From: Saccharibacillus sp. JS10
GTDB lineage: Bacteria > Bacillota > Bacilli > Paenibacillales > Paenibacillaceae
Reading direction: 5' to 3'
NCBI RefSeq assembly: GCF_024436065.1
Contig: NZ_JANFNS010000001.1
Coordinates: 1,116,001 to 1,180,000 of the forward strand
DNA: 64,000 nt
Shown: one piece after another, positions 36,713 to 45,600 of the stretch
Layout: each line of letters opens with the position of its first letter
How positions within the stretch are numbered: the first letter of the stretch is position 1
Notes under the pieces: generated by a model
What the model was told of the DNA's origin: nothing
Seen by the model: only the letters and a program-made list of their open reading frames with translations
The model's database searches: none
Program-made: the position numbers and the translations under genes

Positions 36713-37576
36713 ATGAATAACATTCTGCCTGAATTTTCGTATACCGTAGCTCCTAACCCTGTTTATGACGATACAGGAAGTTTACATGTATTGTTCGCCG
36801 GAGAAAGCCAGACACTGCCTGAGCACAAAATCGGCCCTAAAATTTACGATTACTTTTTGATGCACATGATTGAGTCGGGCTGTGGAATTTTTGTACACGA
36901 AGGTCAGGAAGTTCGATTAGAAGCCGGCGATGCTTTTTTGATCCGTCCCGGACGCTTGGTGAGTTATATTTCCGATAACCATCAGCCGTGGCGTTACCGC
37001 TGGATCGCATTTGCCGGTTCTTCCGCCGAAAGTCTGGTGCAAGGCGCGGGACTAACGCCTGAGCATCCCGTATTTCGCCCTGCCCCTCAATCGAATATCC
37101 CTCGTTTGCTTTCGGATACGTTAAATGCGTTTCGCGCTAGACGATCTGCGGCGCAGTTGTCTTCGCTCGGTAATCTCTATCTGATTTTGGCTTCTGCGGA
37201 AGATGTGGTGCGCGGCGACTATTCGTTGCCCGCTGCCGATACAGCAGGAAGTCTTGCCGTCAAGCAAATGATTCGGTATATGACCGATCAGTACGCGCAT
37301 CCTGTATCGATTGAAGATATGTGTCAAAGTCTGGGGTATAACCGGGCTTATTTAGCGAGATTGTTCAAAAAAGAAACCGGCGTCGCGCCTGTCACTTATC
37401 TGCTTCGTCTACGCATCGATAAAGCACGCGGGTTGCTACGCGAACGCCCCGACTTGTCGGTGCAGCAAATCGCTTCTTCGGTCGGCTTGACCGATCCGCT
37501 TTATTTTTCCAGGCAATTTCAACGACTCCACGGGCAATCGCCTACCGCTTACCGCGAATCTGTATTGGGACGTTAA
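36713..37576 (+). CDS. AraC family transcriptional regulator, probable gal regulator
   Basis: A 287-residue regulator. A cupin sensor domain is at ~20-110 (GCGIFVHEGQEVRLEAGDAFLIRPG, read in parts). Paired helix-turn-helix motifs at ~185-285 include VSIEDMCQSLGYNRAYLARLFKK and the signature DPLYFSRQFQRLHGQSPTAYRES. ATG 36713 follows AAAGCGAGGATCAAAT. A TATACT -10 with an ATGACT-like -35 lies around 36650-36677. Divergence from galK suggests it senses galactose or an alpha/beta-galactoside; this is inference. Confidence 0.9.
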   Translation: MNNILPEFSYTVAPNPVYDDTGSLHVLFAGESQTLPEHKIGPKIYDYFLMHMIESGCGIFVHEGQEVRLEAGDAFLIRPGRLVSYISDNHQPWRYRWIAFAGSSAESLVQGAGLTPEHPVFRPAPQSNIPRLLSDTLNAFRARRSAAQLSSLGNLYLILASAEDVVRGDYSLPAADTAGSLAVKQMIRYMTDQYAHPVSIEDMCQSLGYNRAYLARLFKKETGVAPVTYLLRLRIDKARGLLRERPDLSVQQIASSVGLTDPLYFSRQFQRLHGQSPTAYRESVLGR

Positions 37577-37594
37577 CGATTCTTTTTATAACAT

Positions 37595-37648
37595 AAAAAA
37601 TCCCGCGTATCGCGACCGTTTATCGGTTCGCGGATACTACGGGATTTA
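37595..37648. terminator. Bidirectional terminator between the AraC and aldo/keto reductase genes
   Basis: AAAATCCCGCGTATCGCGACCG pairs with CGGTTCGCGGATACTACGGGATTT around TTTAT; arms are A- and T-rich on the outside, serving two convergent genes. Confidence 0.85.
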
Positions 37649-37650
37649 TG

Positions 37651-38655
37651 TTATTGTTCGCTTTCGGTTTTCAAAATTTTCTCGATACGATCAAGTTCTT
37701 CTGCCGAAAACTCCAATTGTTTTAAGGTCTCGATATTTTCTTCGATCTGTCCAACTCGGCTGGCACCGATCAATACCGAAGTGACGCGTTCGCCGCGAAG
37801 CACCCATGCCAAAGCAAACTGAGCAAGACTTTGACCACGCGCTACCGCCATTTGATTCAATGCACGGACTTTGCGCATCGCTTCGGGTGTAAATTGCGTC
37901 TGATCCAAAAAGGGTGAAGCACTCGCGGCGCGAGAATCTTCTGGAATCCCGTTCAAGTATTTGTTGGTCAGCAGCCCTTGCGCCAGTGGACTGAACGCAA
38001 TACTGCCTACGCCACTTTCGTCCAATACATCTTGAAGACCGTGTTCAATCCAACGATTCATCATCGAATAGCTTGGCTGGTGAATCGTCAGCGGAGTCCC
38101 AAGGTCTTTCAATATAGCAATCGCTTCGCTGGTTTGTTCAGCCGAATAATTGGATACGCCTATGTACAATGCTTTGCCCGAGCGAACGATATGGTCAAGC
38201 GCTCGCATCGTTTCTTCAAGCGGCGTGTCTGGATCTGGACGGTGATGGTAAAAAATATCCACGTAATCCAGACCGAGTCGTTTCAAGCTCTGATCCAGAC
38301 TCGATACGAGATATTTACGGGAGCCCCATTCTCCATAAGGTCCAGGCCACATATAATAACCGGCTTTGGTCGATACAATAAGTTCATCCCGATAAGCTTT
38401 GAGATCTGTCGACAGTACGCGACCGAACATTTCTTCCGCCGATCCCGGTGGAGGCCCGTAGTTATTCGCCAAATCGAAATGCGTAATCCCCAGATCGAAA
38501 GCCCGATGCACAATACTCCGCCCATTTTCGTACGTATCTACACCGCCGAAATTATGCCATAATCCTAACGAAATCGCCGGAAGCTTCAATCCCGACTTCC
38601 CGCTGCGGTTATATTTCATTTGGTCGTAGCGTTCTCCGCTCGCCTTATATTCCAT
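37651..38655 (-). CDS. Aldo/keto reductase (YghZ-like)
   Basis: A 334-residue NADP-dependent aldo/keto reductase close to L-glyceraldehyde-3-phosphate reductase (YghZ). Typical segments are YNRSGKSGLKLPAISLGLWHNFG, read in parts, the catalytic Asp/Tyr in FDLANNYGPPPGSAEE, Lys in STKAGYYMWPGPYGEWGS, and His in DIFYHHRPD. ATG 38655 is preferred to 38676 because AAAGGATGG precedes it and it aligns with the family start. It detoxifies reactive aldehydes such as methylglyoxal in homologues; the role here is inferred. Confidence 0.92.
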   Translation of the reverse strand: MEYKASGERYDQMKYNRSGKSGLKLPAISLGLWHNFGGVDTYENGRSIVHRAFDLGITHFDLANNYGPPPGSAEEMFGRVLSTDLKAYRDELIVSTKAGYYMWPGPYGEWGSRKYLVSSLDQSLKRLGLDYVDIFYHHRPDPDTPLEETMRALDHIVRSGKALYIGVSNYSAEQTSEAIAILKDLGTPLTIHQPSYSMMNRWIEHGLQDVLDESGVGSIAFSPLAQGLLTNKYLNGIPEDSRAASASPFLDQTQFTPEAMRKVRALNQMAVARGQSLAQFALAWVLRGERVTSVLIGASRVGQIEENIETLKQLEFSAEELDRIEKILKTESEQ

Positions 38656-38751
38656 CGATTTTATCCATCCTTTCATTACGTACTTGCTACCATCTTAGCG
38701 CTGACCTTATCGATAAGCAAGAAAACGATTACATCTTTTTTTCTAGCTAAG

Positions 38752-39504
38752 TTATTCATACTTCAAAAGTTGTCGAATTCGTTTAGCTACAACTCCCATC
38801 GATTCGGTCACCAGAAGATCGGCGTGATTATCATAAGGCGTCGGTGTGCGATTAAGCAGTGCCAGATGACCTCCGGTAAACATCCCTACCAGACTTGCCG
38901 CAGGTTGAACCGTTAACGAAGTACCGCCCACGATCATCAAATCTGCGTTTTCGATCGCTTGTACTGCCGTTTCGAGTACATCGGAATCCAACATCTCTCC
39001 GTACAACACAACATCAGGTTTGAGTATCCCCCCGCAGTCTGGGCAGGTCGGAATATTCTCCGTGTCCAAAATAACATCAAGCCCGTATTTTTTTCCGCAG
39101 GAAAGGCATGTATTCGTCAGGACCGATCCATGCACTTCTAACACTTGCTGACTACCCGCTTTTTGATGCAGACCGTCAATATTTTGCGTAATCACAGCCG
39201 TTATTTTGCCTCGATGCTCCAAATCCGCAAGCAAGCGGTGCATATCGTTAGGTTCCGCATTGGGGTGCAGCATTTTACTTCGATAAAAGCGATAAAACGT
39301 CTCGGTCTGCGCACTGAAAAATTCCCGGCTCAACATTTCTTCTGGCGCATAAGGAAATTCGTCTTGACCGCTTTCGTATAACCCGCCTGCCGAACGGAAA
39401 TCAGGAATTCCGCTTTCGGTTGAAGTCCCGGCTCCGCCGAAAAAAACAATCTTTTTCGCTTCCGTTATCCACTCTGCAAGTTGCTCCGCAGGATCATGTG
39501 CCAT
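38752..39504 (-). CDS. Sir2 family NAD-dependent protein deacylase
   Basis: A 250-residue sirtuin. NAD-binding motifs GAGTSTESGIPDFRS and TQNIDGLHQKAGS, catalytic His in LEVHGSVLTNTC, and the zinc tetrad CLSCGKKY...CPDCGG are all present, with LKPDVVLYGEML and GTSLTVQPA following. It removes acetyl groups from lysines using NAD+ in the cytoplasm. ATG 39504 follows AAAGGAGGAAAACAG. It is 51 bases downstream of a HAD phosphatase gene in the same direction. Confidence 0.95.
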   Translation of the reverse strand: MAHDPAEQLAEWITEAKKIVFFGGAGTSTESGIPDFRSAGGLYESGQDEFPYAPEEMLSREFFSAQTETFYRFYRSKMLHPNAEPNDMHRLLADLEHRGKITAVITQNIDGLHQKAGSQQVLEVHGSVLTNTCLSCGKKYGLDVILDTENIPTCPDCGGILKPDVVLYGEMLDSDVLETAVQAIENADLMIVGGTSLTVQPAASLVGMFTGGHLALLNRTPTPYDNHADLLVTESMGVVAKRIRQLLKYE

Positions 39505-39555
39505 CTGTTTTCCTCCTTTATGCGATCAGTCGATCCAAATATTCGCATCTTATCG

Positions 39556-40323
39556 TTAAGTCGTAATACCCAATGCTTCGTAATGATTAATCACGTAATC
39601 AGCGGTATTCAAATAAGAAGGAACCGAACGATCAGGAGCAACACCGATAGCAATCAACACACCTGCGCGCTGCGCCATCATCATATCCGCTTCGCTATCT
39701 CCAATAACGATCGTTCGCTCAGGCACTACGTTTAATTGATGACAAGTTTCCAGTACCAGATCCGGTGCAGGCTTGCCTTCCGCTACGGCATCGCGCCCTT
39801 TGATACATTGAAAAAAGCGGTCCAACCCTGCCCACTTCAAATGTTGAGTTGCCGCAGAAGTCGTATCCGATGTGGCTACCGCAAGCTTAATTCCTGCATT
39901 TCTCGCTTCTTCGAGCAAAGGACGCAGACCCGGAAGGGGTTGAACCGATTGGTTTTGGTGGATCTGCCGCTGGGCAAGCTCGGCAAACTCACGAATACAT
40001 GTCACACTTTGATGCCACGGCAAGCCGGCAACATAAAGTTGCCAAGCCAATACCCCAACAAGTTCATCTGCGGTCGCCATCGCCAAAGGCCCTGAACGAT
40101 CGTAATCGATCAACTTTCCTTGTGCGCTGCGTGTAATACCCAAGACCTGATCCACATCACCGGTCCAATCGCTACCTAAACTTTTCAGCTTTTGCCCGGT
40201 GCGTGCAAGTAGATCTTCTGCCCAGCTTCCCCACAATTCGATAAAATGCAGCAACGTTCCGTCTTTATCAAAAATGATAGCGTCACATTCATATACATGA
40301 TCTTCTACCGTCAAATAAGGCAT
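39556..40323 (-). CDS. HAD family phosphatase (phosphoglycolate phosphatase-like)
   Basis: A 255-residue haloacid-dehalogenase hydrolase. Motif I is IIFDKDGTLLHF with the nucleophile Asp19 and Asp21, motif II is VATSDTTS, motif III is the Lys in EGKPAPDLVLE, and motif IV is VIGDSEADMMMAQRAG. The helical cap between motifs I and II places it in the subfamily IA with Gph and pyrophosphatase PpaX. The substrate is a small phosphoester of unknown identity. ATG 40323 follows AAAGGAGAACAAGC. It is 12 bases after the alpha/beta hydrolase gene. Confidence 0.88.
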   Translation of the reverse strand: MPYLTVEDHVYECDAIIFDKDGTLLHFIELWGSWAEDLLARTGQKLKSLGSDWTGDVDQVLGITRSAQGKLIDYDRSGPLAMATADELVGVLAWQLYVAGLPWHQSVTCIREFAELAQRQIHQNQSVQPLPGLRPLLEEARNAGIKLAVATSDTTSAATQHLKWAGLDRFFQCIKGRDAVAEGKPAPDLVLETCHQLNVVPERTIVIGDSEADMMMAQRAGVLIAIGVAPDRSVPSYLNTADYVINHYEALGITT

Positions 40324-40335
40324 GCTTGTTCTCCT

Positions 40336-41187
40336 TTATTTTGAAGAAGCCGAAATCCCGTCCAACCAAGCCGCCATAAGCGATACGGTTTCTTTACGCT
40401 GTTCGTCTTCGGTAATCGAAGCTTTACCGTCTTTATTTTGCTCGCCGTAACTACCGAAATGACCGTGGTTCCCGCCTTCAATCACTTCATACTGCGTATC
40501 TTTTGGTAAAAAAGCTTTGCCTGCCGCAAAACTTTCCCGATTTAAAATCTGGTCTTGCGAAGCGGTAATCGATAAAGCCGGTAGTTTACTTCGACTCAAA
40601 TCGCCTTTGGCTTCTGCATAAGAAGCGAGGAAAAAGACGCCTGCGATTCCTTCAGGATGAGCCACCGCATACCTTGCAGCAAAAGGCCCACCAAGCGAAT
40701 GACCGCCAATTACGAAGGTTTCATCCGGATATTTATCTTGCACGTTCTCTGCTTCATTTTGACCGATAAAAGCGAAGTTGAACGGCATTTTCACAATAAA
40801 TACATGTCGCCCTGTCGCTGCAAGATCATGAGCAAAAGGTGCATAAGCTTCTGGCTTGACTCGTCCACCTGGATAGAAAATCACACCGGGTTGTTTGCTG
40901 TCTGTATTCTCACTTGAGGTAATCGACGGCTGAAACTCAATCCAATCGTCGGTTTGCGACACTGCAACCTGATCATCGGTTTTCAAAGCATTCAATGCTT
41001 GTTCGGACGGCTTATAGGGCGTACTCACATAGACGACTGCCACAGCCAGTATAGCCAAAATCAGAAGCACTAAGATCGTTAAAAACAAGCGGCCTTTACG
41101 GCGTTTTTTCTTTCCATAAGATTGTTGCTTTCGTTTGCGTTTACCGCTGTCAAAAGGCTGAATAGGCCCTCTTGATCCTGTTAACAT
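40336..41187 (-). CDS. Membrane-anchored alpha/beta hydrolase
   Basis: A 283-residue protein with a very basic N-terminus (~1-33, KRKRKQQSYGKKKRRKGR), one hydrophobic segment (~34-54), and an extracytoplasmic alpha/beta hydrolase domain of the PF12695/DLH type. The nucleophile Ser is in VIGGHSLGGPFAARYA, the oxyanion side in GVIFYPGGRV, and the catalytic His in EGGNHGHFGSYGEQ. It probably cleaves an ester or lipid outside the membrane; the substrate is not known. ATG 41187 follows TAGGGAGGAACCGAT. Confidence 0.88.
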   Translation of the reverse strand: MLTGSRGPIQPFDSGKRKRKQQSYGKKKRRKGRLFLTILVLLILAILAVAVVYVSTPYKPSEQALNALKTDDQVAVSQTDDWIEFQPSITSSENTDSKQPGVIFYPGGRVKPEAYAPFAHDLAATGRHVFIVKMPFNFAFIGQNEAENVQDKYPDETFVIGGHSLGGPFAARYAVAHPEGIAGVFFLASYAEAKGDLSRSKLPALSITASQDQILNRESFAAGKAFLPKDTQYEVIEGGNHGHFGSYGEQNKDGKASITEDEQRKETVSLMAAWLDGISASSK

Positions 41188-41293
41188 ATCGGTTCCTCCC
41201 TAATCTTTCTCTCCTGTTTCTTGTCTCATTATAAAGAAAGAAAGGAAGCTCGGCAAAGATCAAACAGATTTATTACAGAAAAAGTTACATATC

Positions 41294-41330
41294 AAAAAAC
41301 CCGAAATATCGAAAAATCGATACGACGGGC
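41294..41330 (-). terminator. Terminator of eda
   Basis: Minus-strand CCCGTCGTATCGA pairs with TCGATATTTCGGG around TTTT and continues into TTTTTT, some 30 bases after the stop. Confidence 0.82.
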
Positions 41331-41360
41331 TGATGTTAAAACCTAACCTAGAATATGAAA

Positions 41361-42029
41361 TTATTGTTGCTTCGCTTTACGGTAAGCTTCAGCATACTGC
41401 GCTGCTTTGTCTCGTACTTTGGTCATATCGCCGGTTTTCAATGCTTCAGTGGTCAAGTCAGAACCAATACCGACCGCTACAGCACCGTTCGCAATCCATT
41501 CGCCCAAGTTATCAACGGATACGCCGCCTGTTGGCATCAAGTTCGCTTGGGGAACAGGGCCTTTATACGTTTTGATAATTGAAGGATTGAACATATTTCC
41601 CGGGAAAAGTTTCATAATATCTGCGCCTAGTTCAAGCCCTTTTAACAGATCGGCAATCGTAACGATACCCGGCATCATGGGAATACGGTATAGATTACAC
41701 ATTTTGATCGTTTCTTCATTCAGGGAAGGCGATACGACAAATTGCGAACCCGCCATAATTGCCATACGAGCGGTAACGGGTTCCAATACGGTTCCTGCAC
41801 CAATGACTGCAAAACGATCGGAATCTACCGGTGCTTCCGGGCTATATACTCGGCTCAATTGTTCAATGGCTTGCAGCGCGTTAGGCACGGTCATCGTGAC
41901 TTCGATAATTTTAACGCCGCCTGCGATTGCTTGTTCCGCCATTTCGACGACTTGTTCTGGAGAGTCTCCGCGCAGTACTGCAACGACACCGCTATCCAAA
42001 ATACGTTGAACAACTTTAATTTTTTTCAT
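41361..42029 (-). CDS. eda: KDPG / 4-hydroxy-2-oxoglutarate aldolase
   Basis: A 222-residue class I aldolase that splits 2-keto-3-deoxy-6-phosphogluconate into pyruvate and glyceraldehyde-3-phosphate. The Schiff-base Lys is in GADIMKLFPGNMF, the catalytic Glu in IIEVTMTVPNA, and the phosphate-binding PTGGVSVDNLGEWI and AVGIGSDL segments are clear. ATG 42029 follows GAAGCGGGGAAAAATA. No kinase, dehydratase or transporter of the pathway is adjacent, so its supply of KDPG must come from genes elsewhere. Confidence 0.95.
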   Translation of the reverse strand: MKKIKVVQRILDSGVVAVLRGDSPEQVVEMAEQAIAGGVKIIEVTMTVPNALQAIEQLSRVYSPEAPVDSDRFAVIGAGTVLEPVTARMAIMAGSQFVVSPSLNEETIKMCNLYRIPMMPGIVTIADLLKGLELGADIMKLFPGNMFNPSIIKTYKGPVPQANLMPTGGVSVDNLGEWIANGAVAVGIGSDLTTEALKTGDMTKVRDKAAQYAEAYRKAKQQ

Positions 42030-42069
42030 TATTTTTCCCCGCTTCTCTTTTAAAATTCGACTTGTTTTT

Positions 42070-42099
42070 ATTGTGCTGTATACGCTTTTATACTGTCAA
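42070..42099 (-). promoter_or_regulatory. eda promoter with palindrome in the spacer
   Basis: Minus-strand TTGACA (42099-42094) and CACAAT (42075-42070) are separated by 18 bases that consist almost wholly of the palindrome GTATAAAAGCGTATAC (42093-42078). This is the placement of a repressor operator. Rightwards of it, 42100-42310 is an AT-rich stretch in which I see no gene or clear structure. Confidence 0.55.
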
Positions 42100-42310
42100 C
42101 AAAAAAACGAAAATAAACCGATACGAACGTTCATTTATAACAGATCAGGTCTAGAAAAGAACATTTTTCAAAATATCCGTCATTTTATCTCGATTTTTAA
42201 GCCAATTTATTTAAAAAACGAAAAGTTTATGAATGCCTTTTCAAGCCGCGCGACTGCAAGGATTTGGAAAGGAAAGATTGCTCGGTAGGGTTTTTTTAAG
42301 CTTGCTCGGC

Positions 42311-42336
42311 GTTTCATCCTAAAAAGTCGGTGGTAA
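42311..42336 (+). promoter_or_regulatory. Sigma-B-like promoter of the KGG stress protein gene
   Basis: GTTTCA at 42311-42316 and TGGTAA at 42331-42336, 14 bases apart, resemble the GTTTAA/GGGTAT general stress promoter. GsiB of Bacillus is a sigma-B protein. The same spacing occurs before the catalase gene. Confidence 0.45.
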
Positions 42337-42381
42337 ATAGTTGGTGCACGCGGCATTTACAACTACTGAGGAGTGATTGAG

Positions 42382-42633
42382 ATGGCAAACAGTCAGTCGG
42401 GCAACAAGAAAATGAGTCGCGAAGAAGCCGGCCGTATGGGTGGAGAAGCTACGGCGAAAAAGCACAGCCGAGAATTCTATCAAGATATTGGACGCAAAGG
42501 CGGCAAAGCTACGGCGAAATCGCACAGTCGAGAGTTCTATCAAGAAATCGGTCGCAAAGGCGGAGAAGCCACTTCCAATTCTCACGACAAAGATTTTTAT
42601 CGCGAGATTGGTCGCAAAGGCGGGCAAAAGTAA
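42382..42633 (+). CDS. GsiB-like general stress protein with KGG repeats
   Basis: An 83-residue very hydrophilic protein built of three ~20-residue repeats of the form HSREFYQEIGRKGG plus a leading MSREEAGRMGGEA, the KGG (PF10685) stress motif of Bacillus GsiB and plant Em/LEA-type hydrophilins. Such proteins are thought to protect macromolecules during desiccation, heat or glucose starvation. ATG 42382 follows GAGGAGTGATTGAG; the GTG at 42373 overlaps that site. Monocistronic, with its own terminator. Confidence 0.93.
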   Translation: MANSQSGNKKMSREEAGRMGGEATAKKHSREFYQDIGRKGGKATAKSHSREFYQEIGRKGGEATSNSHDKDFYREIGRKGGQK

Positions 42634-42683
42634 TTTCAAATATGTGTAGGCAGCTGGATTTTCGCTTATGTTCCTCACGCGCG

Positions 42684-42727
42684 CCAACCGAAAGAACCGA
42701 TCTTTAGAGACTCGGTTTTTTCGGTTG
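42684..42727 (+). terminator. Terminator of the KGG protein gene
   Basis: CCAACCGAAAGAACCGA pairs with TCGGTTTTTTCGGTTGG; the inner stem ACCGATCT/AGACTCGGT is followed directly by six T residues. Confidence 0.85.
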
Positions 42728-42809
42728 GACGTGCTTTTTTTGTTTGAAATTAAAAAAAGCCGAGAGAATGAAGTTCTCTTGGCGGTGGAAGCGAGTAGAC
42801 TGCGAGGAA

Positions 42810-44252
42810 TCAAGTCACGACCTCAGCAGGGTGAGTTTCTTTAATCGCAGGCTTATCTGGTGTATTCGATGGTTCCGAAGAAACATCAAGAGGCAGCGGA
42901 CTATGATCACTTACCCTTTTGCGTTTGCGATCTTCGCGTTTATGATTTTTGAAATCTCGATTGAGTAGAACGTCCATAGGCATCAACATGATTTTGGGTA
43001 CTAAAAGTTGGGATTGTTCGCCAAGCCTTGAAGTTCCCGAAGGATGCAATACGCTAAGTAAGATTTTAAGATAAACGCGTGTAAGTTTGGCAAAGATAGT
43101 TTCTGGCAAATCCAGCACTTGAAATCCGAATTGTTCGGGGCCACGATTGATCATACTGACTCCATACAATCCTTTCGTATCGCGAAGTTTCGGATCTTGG
43201 CGGATGTATTCCGCAATTTTGGGTAAACTCCGCTCGGTCTCGCGTACGATCTGAATCGCGGTTTGCATCGACGAGCGTGAACGGCTGCTGAACTCAAACA
43301 ACATTTTATTATCCAAATGCAGTTCAACGACAGTATCGCCCTTTTTCAATTGCTGACCGTGTTCAAGTTCCAAAGTCTGACCGGAATACTTCGTTTTACG
43401 AAAATGGAAAAACGGAGCTCCTTCCGCTTCTTGAAGTCGGAATGCCCATTTGAATCCTTTTTCATATTGCAACCAACCGGCAACGAGCCATTTTTTGATC
43501 GGAGAAAGCTTGCGACCTTCGGCTTTGAATTTAGCTTTTGCCGATTGTTCGGTAGCTGCCATTAATTTTTTTACGGTTACGCTACTCAGCCCTTGAGCAT
43601 ACGCTTCTTCCAAAAACCGTTCCAATGCGCGCAACATATTTTCCGGTGCTTTATCATTAGCTCCAAGCGTAGCCCCGCAATCATGCAGTACGAGAACTTC
43701 TCCGCCCTTCATTTTGCGGCGCATTCGTTTCAATAGACGTTCTTCGCCGACATTTTTGCGCCAATCTCCGAAAATCCCTGACCACAATACCAACTTCAAT
43801 TCATGTCGACCGACAAGGTCAAATAAATTCACGATACCCCACGGCGGACGGTAATACACAGCACGTTTCCCGGTTACATTCTCGATCACTTCGTTGGTAC
43901 GATTAATTTGCTTGCGTACAGAACCTGGTCGCATTAACCAGTTGGAACGATGAATATAATTATGAATGCCGATGGCATGCCCTTCAGCCTGCATCCGTTT
44001 GAGCAACTCTGGATGTTGAACCGCATGTGAACCCACCACAAAAAACGTCGCTTTCGCCTCGTACCGTTTGAGAAGGTCAAGTAATTGCGCCGTATATTGA
44101 GGGTCTGGCCCATCATCAAATGTTAAAGCAAACTCCGTTTCACTTACACCTTTACGAAAAGCACGGAATCCAAAAATCCGACTGATTAGACCCGGAAGAA
44201 ATGCGTAAAAAGAAGATAAGTAAAAGAGCCATATCAGTAATGTCGTTTCCAT
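42810..44252 (-). CDS. Polysaccharide deacetylase with C-terminal YkoP-like domain
   Basis: A 480-residue protein. An N-terminal membrane segment (~5-25) is followed by a NodB deacetylase domain (~38-220). It has the metal Asp in LTFDDGPDPQYT, the His-x3-His pair in GIHNYIHRSNW, RPPWG, and the late catalytic His in VLVLHDCGATL. The second half (~250-425) contains GLYGVSMINRGPEQFGFQVLDLPE and resembles the C-terminal part of Bacillus YkoP, of unknown function. A charged, proline-rich tail ends it. Likely acts on cell-wall or surface glycan N-acetyl groups. ATG 44252; the preceding AAAAAAGAGAAACGGAGAGCAGAA supplies GGAGAG. Confidence 0.88.
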   Translation of the reverse strand: METTLLIWLFYLSSFYAFLPGLISRIFGFRAFRKGVSETEFALTFDDGPDPQYTAQLLDLLKRYEAKATFFVVGSHAVQHPELLKRMQAEGHAIGIHNYIHRSNWLMRPGSVRKQINRTNEVIENVTGKRAVYYRPPWGIVNLFDLVGRHELKLVLWSGIFGDWRKNVGEERLLKRMRRKMKGGEVLVLHDCGATLGANDKAPENMLRALERFLEEAYAQGLSSVTVKKLMAATEQSAKAKFKAEGRKLSPIKKWLVAGWLQYEKGFKWAFRLQEAEGAPFFHFRKTKYSGQTLELEHGQQLKKGDTVVELHLDNKMLFEFSSRSRSSMQTAIQIVRETERSLPKIAEYIRQDPKLRDTKGLYGVSMINRGPEQFGFQVLDLPETIFAKLTRVYLKILLSVLHPSGTSRLGEQSQLLVPKIMLMPMDVLLNRDFKNHKREDRKRKRVSDHSPLPLDVSSEPSNTPDKPAIKETHPAEVVT

Positions 44253-44405
44253 TTCTGCTCTCCGTTTCTCTTTTTTGAAATCTGAGCAAGAGGTAGGAAT
44301 ATCTATTGCTCGTTATCATCACTTTATTTTATCATAGGAATCAATGGAATCAATGCAAAAGTGATGGCTTCCATCGTCCAATCTACATAACAAAGGAGTT
44401 TGTTC

Positions 44406-45593
44406 ATGATCTCGTTATACCGCAAATATTGGCGTACCGCGTTCGATATTGCACTACTTATTCTAACTGTCTATCTAGTCATGCTAAGTTTTAGCTGGTT
44501 GTACAGTATTGCCGCCCCTGTCTTTTTGTCGATTGTCGTATATTTGATTATCGAACCGTTTGCCCGTTTTTTGCACCGTCGAAAAGTACCTAAGCCTTTA
44601 GCTGCCGCGATTTCGGTTTTACTTTTTGTTTCTGTCATTTTAGGCGCAATATTCGGAGCCGGGCTCATTTTCGTGTCTCAAATTTCTCGTTTAACAGACA
44701 ATTTGCCGCAGTATACGTCGATCATTCAAGTTCAGTTTGCATCGATCACCGAATTTTTGCATCGTGAACTGAATGCGTTTCCTGCCGGAACGGTAGACAA
44801 AGCCAACGAGTACTTCGCTTTGTTCACCGATCAACTGACAAACTGGCTCAAATATGCGTTCACGCACATTCTTGCTTTTATTACTTCGTTCTCAAGCTTT
44901 ATCGTAAGTTTTGCGATCTCGATCATCCTTGCTTTTTTCCTCAGTTCGGAAATCATTTGGTGGAAAAAGATCGCGCAAGACAAGACGCCCAACACATTCA
45001 AGCAAGCTTATCAATTTTTGAAAAATCATGTATTCCGTTCAATCGGTTCGTATCTCAAAGCTCAAGCGATTCTCGTTCTGATTACGTTCGCGATCGTCTA
45101 TATTTCGTTACTCATTTTGCGTGTCGATAACGCATTTGCGATTTCGGTCGTCTCGGCATTATTCGATATTTTACCGCTGCTCGGCGTACCTGCAATCTTT
45201 ATTCCGTGGGTCATTTACTTGCTCATTATCGGCAACACTAGCCTTGCGATCGGATTGATTGTTGTTCTTGTGATCGTGATGCTGACGCGCCAATTGCTTG
45301 AACCTAAAATAGCGGGAAATTCAATCGGGGTGTCTTCGGCGTATTTGATGCTTTCTTTTGTGTTAATTTCAACTTCGTTATTTGGTGTAGCAGGGCTGAT
45401 ATTGGCTCCGATCTTGCTTATTCTGATCAAAGAACTGCTCCAAGAAGGATATTTGCAACGTTGGATTCGGATGCCGCAAGAAGAATTTAGTGTGCATCCG
45501 CTCAGCCCTTCAGGAACGCAGCCACCTTCTGCTACTCCACAGAGTCCACCATCGACACCTTCGTCTTCTTCTGATCCCAACTTACCGGATTGA
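44406..45593 (+). CDS. AI-2E family transporter
   Basis: A 395-residue permease of the PF01594 (AI-2E/TqsA/YtvI/PerM) family with about seven to eight transmembrane segments. A pair near residues 12-55 opens the protein, a long amphipathic middle region follows, and the conserved C-terminal block LLEPKIAGNSIGVSSAYLML precedes two last helices. The final ~45 residues form a Pro/Ser-rich cytoplasmic tail. The transported solute is uncertain, since family members export AI-2, ions or other compounds. ATG 44406 follows AAAGGAGTTTGTTC. Confidence 0.88.
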   Translation: MISLYRKYWRTAFDIALLILTVYLVMLSFSWLYSIAAPVFLSIVVYLIIEPFARFLHRRKVPKPLAAAISVLLFVSVILGAIFGAGLIFVSQISRLTDNLPQYTSIIQVQFASITEFLHRELNAFPAGTVDKANEYFALFTDQLTNWLKYAFTHILAFITSFSSFIVSFAISIILAFFLSSEIIWWKKIAQDKTPNTFKQAYQFLKNHVFRSIGSYLKAQAILVLITFAIVYISLLILRVDNAFAISVVSALFDILPLLGVPAIFIPWVIYLLIIGNTSLAIGLIVVLVIVMLTRQLLEPKIAGNSIGVSSAYLMLSFVLISTSLFGVAGLILAPILLILIKELLQEGYLQRWIRMPQEEFSVHPLSPSGTQPPSATPQSPPSTPSSSSDPNLPD

Positions 45594-45600
45594 GTCGGAT

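Noticed and set aside
42382-42633. The repeated KGG coding units considered as a CRISPR-like or DNA repeat array
   Set aside because: The periodicity is of codons encoding the KGG protein motif; there are no unique spacers.
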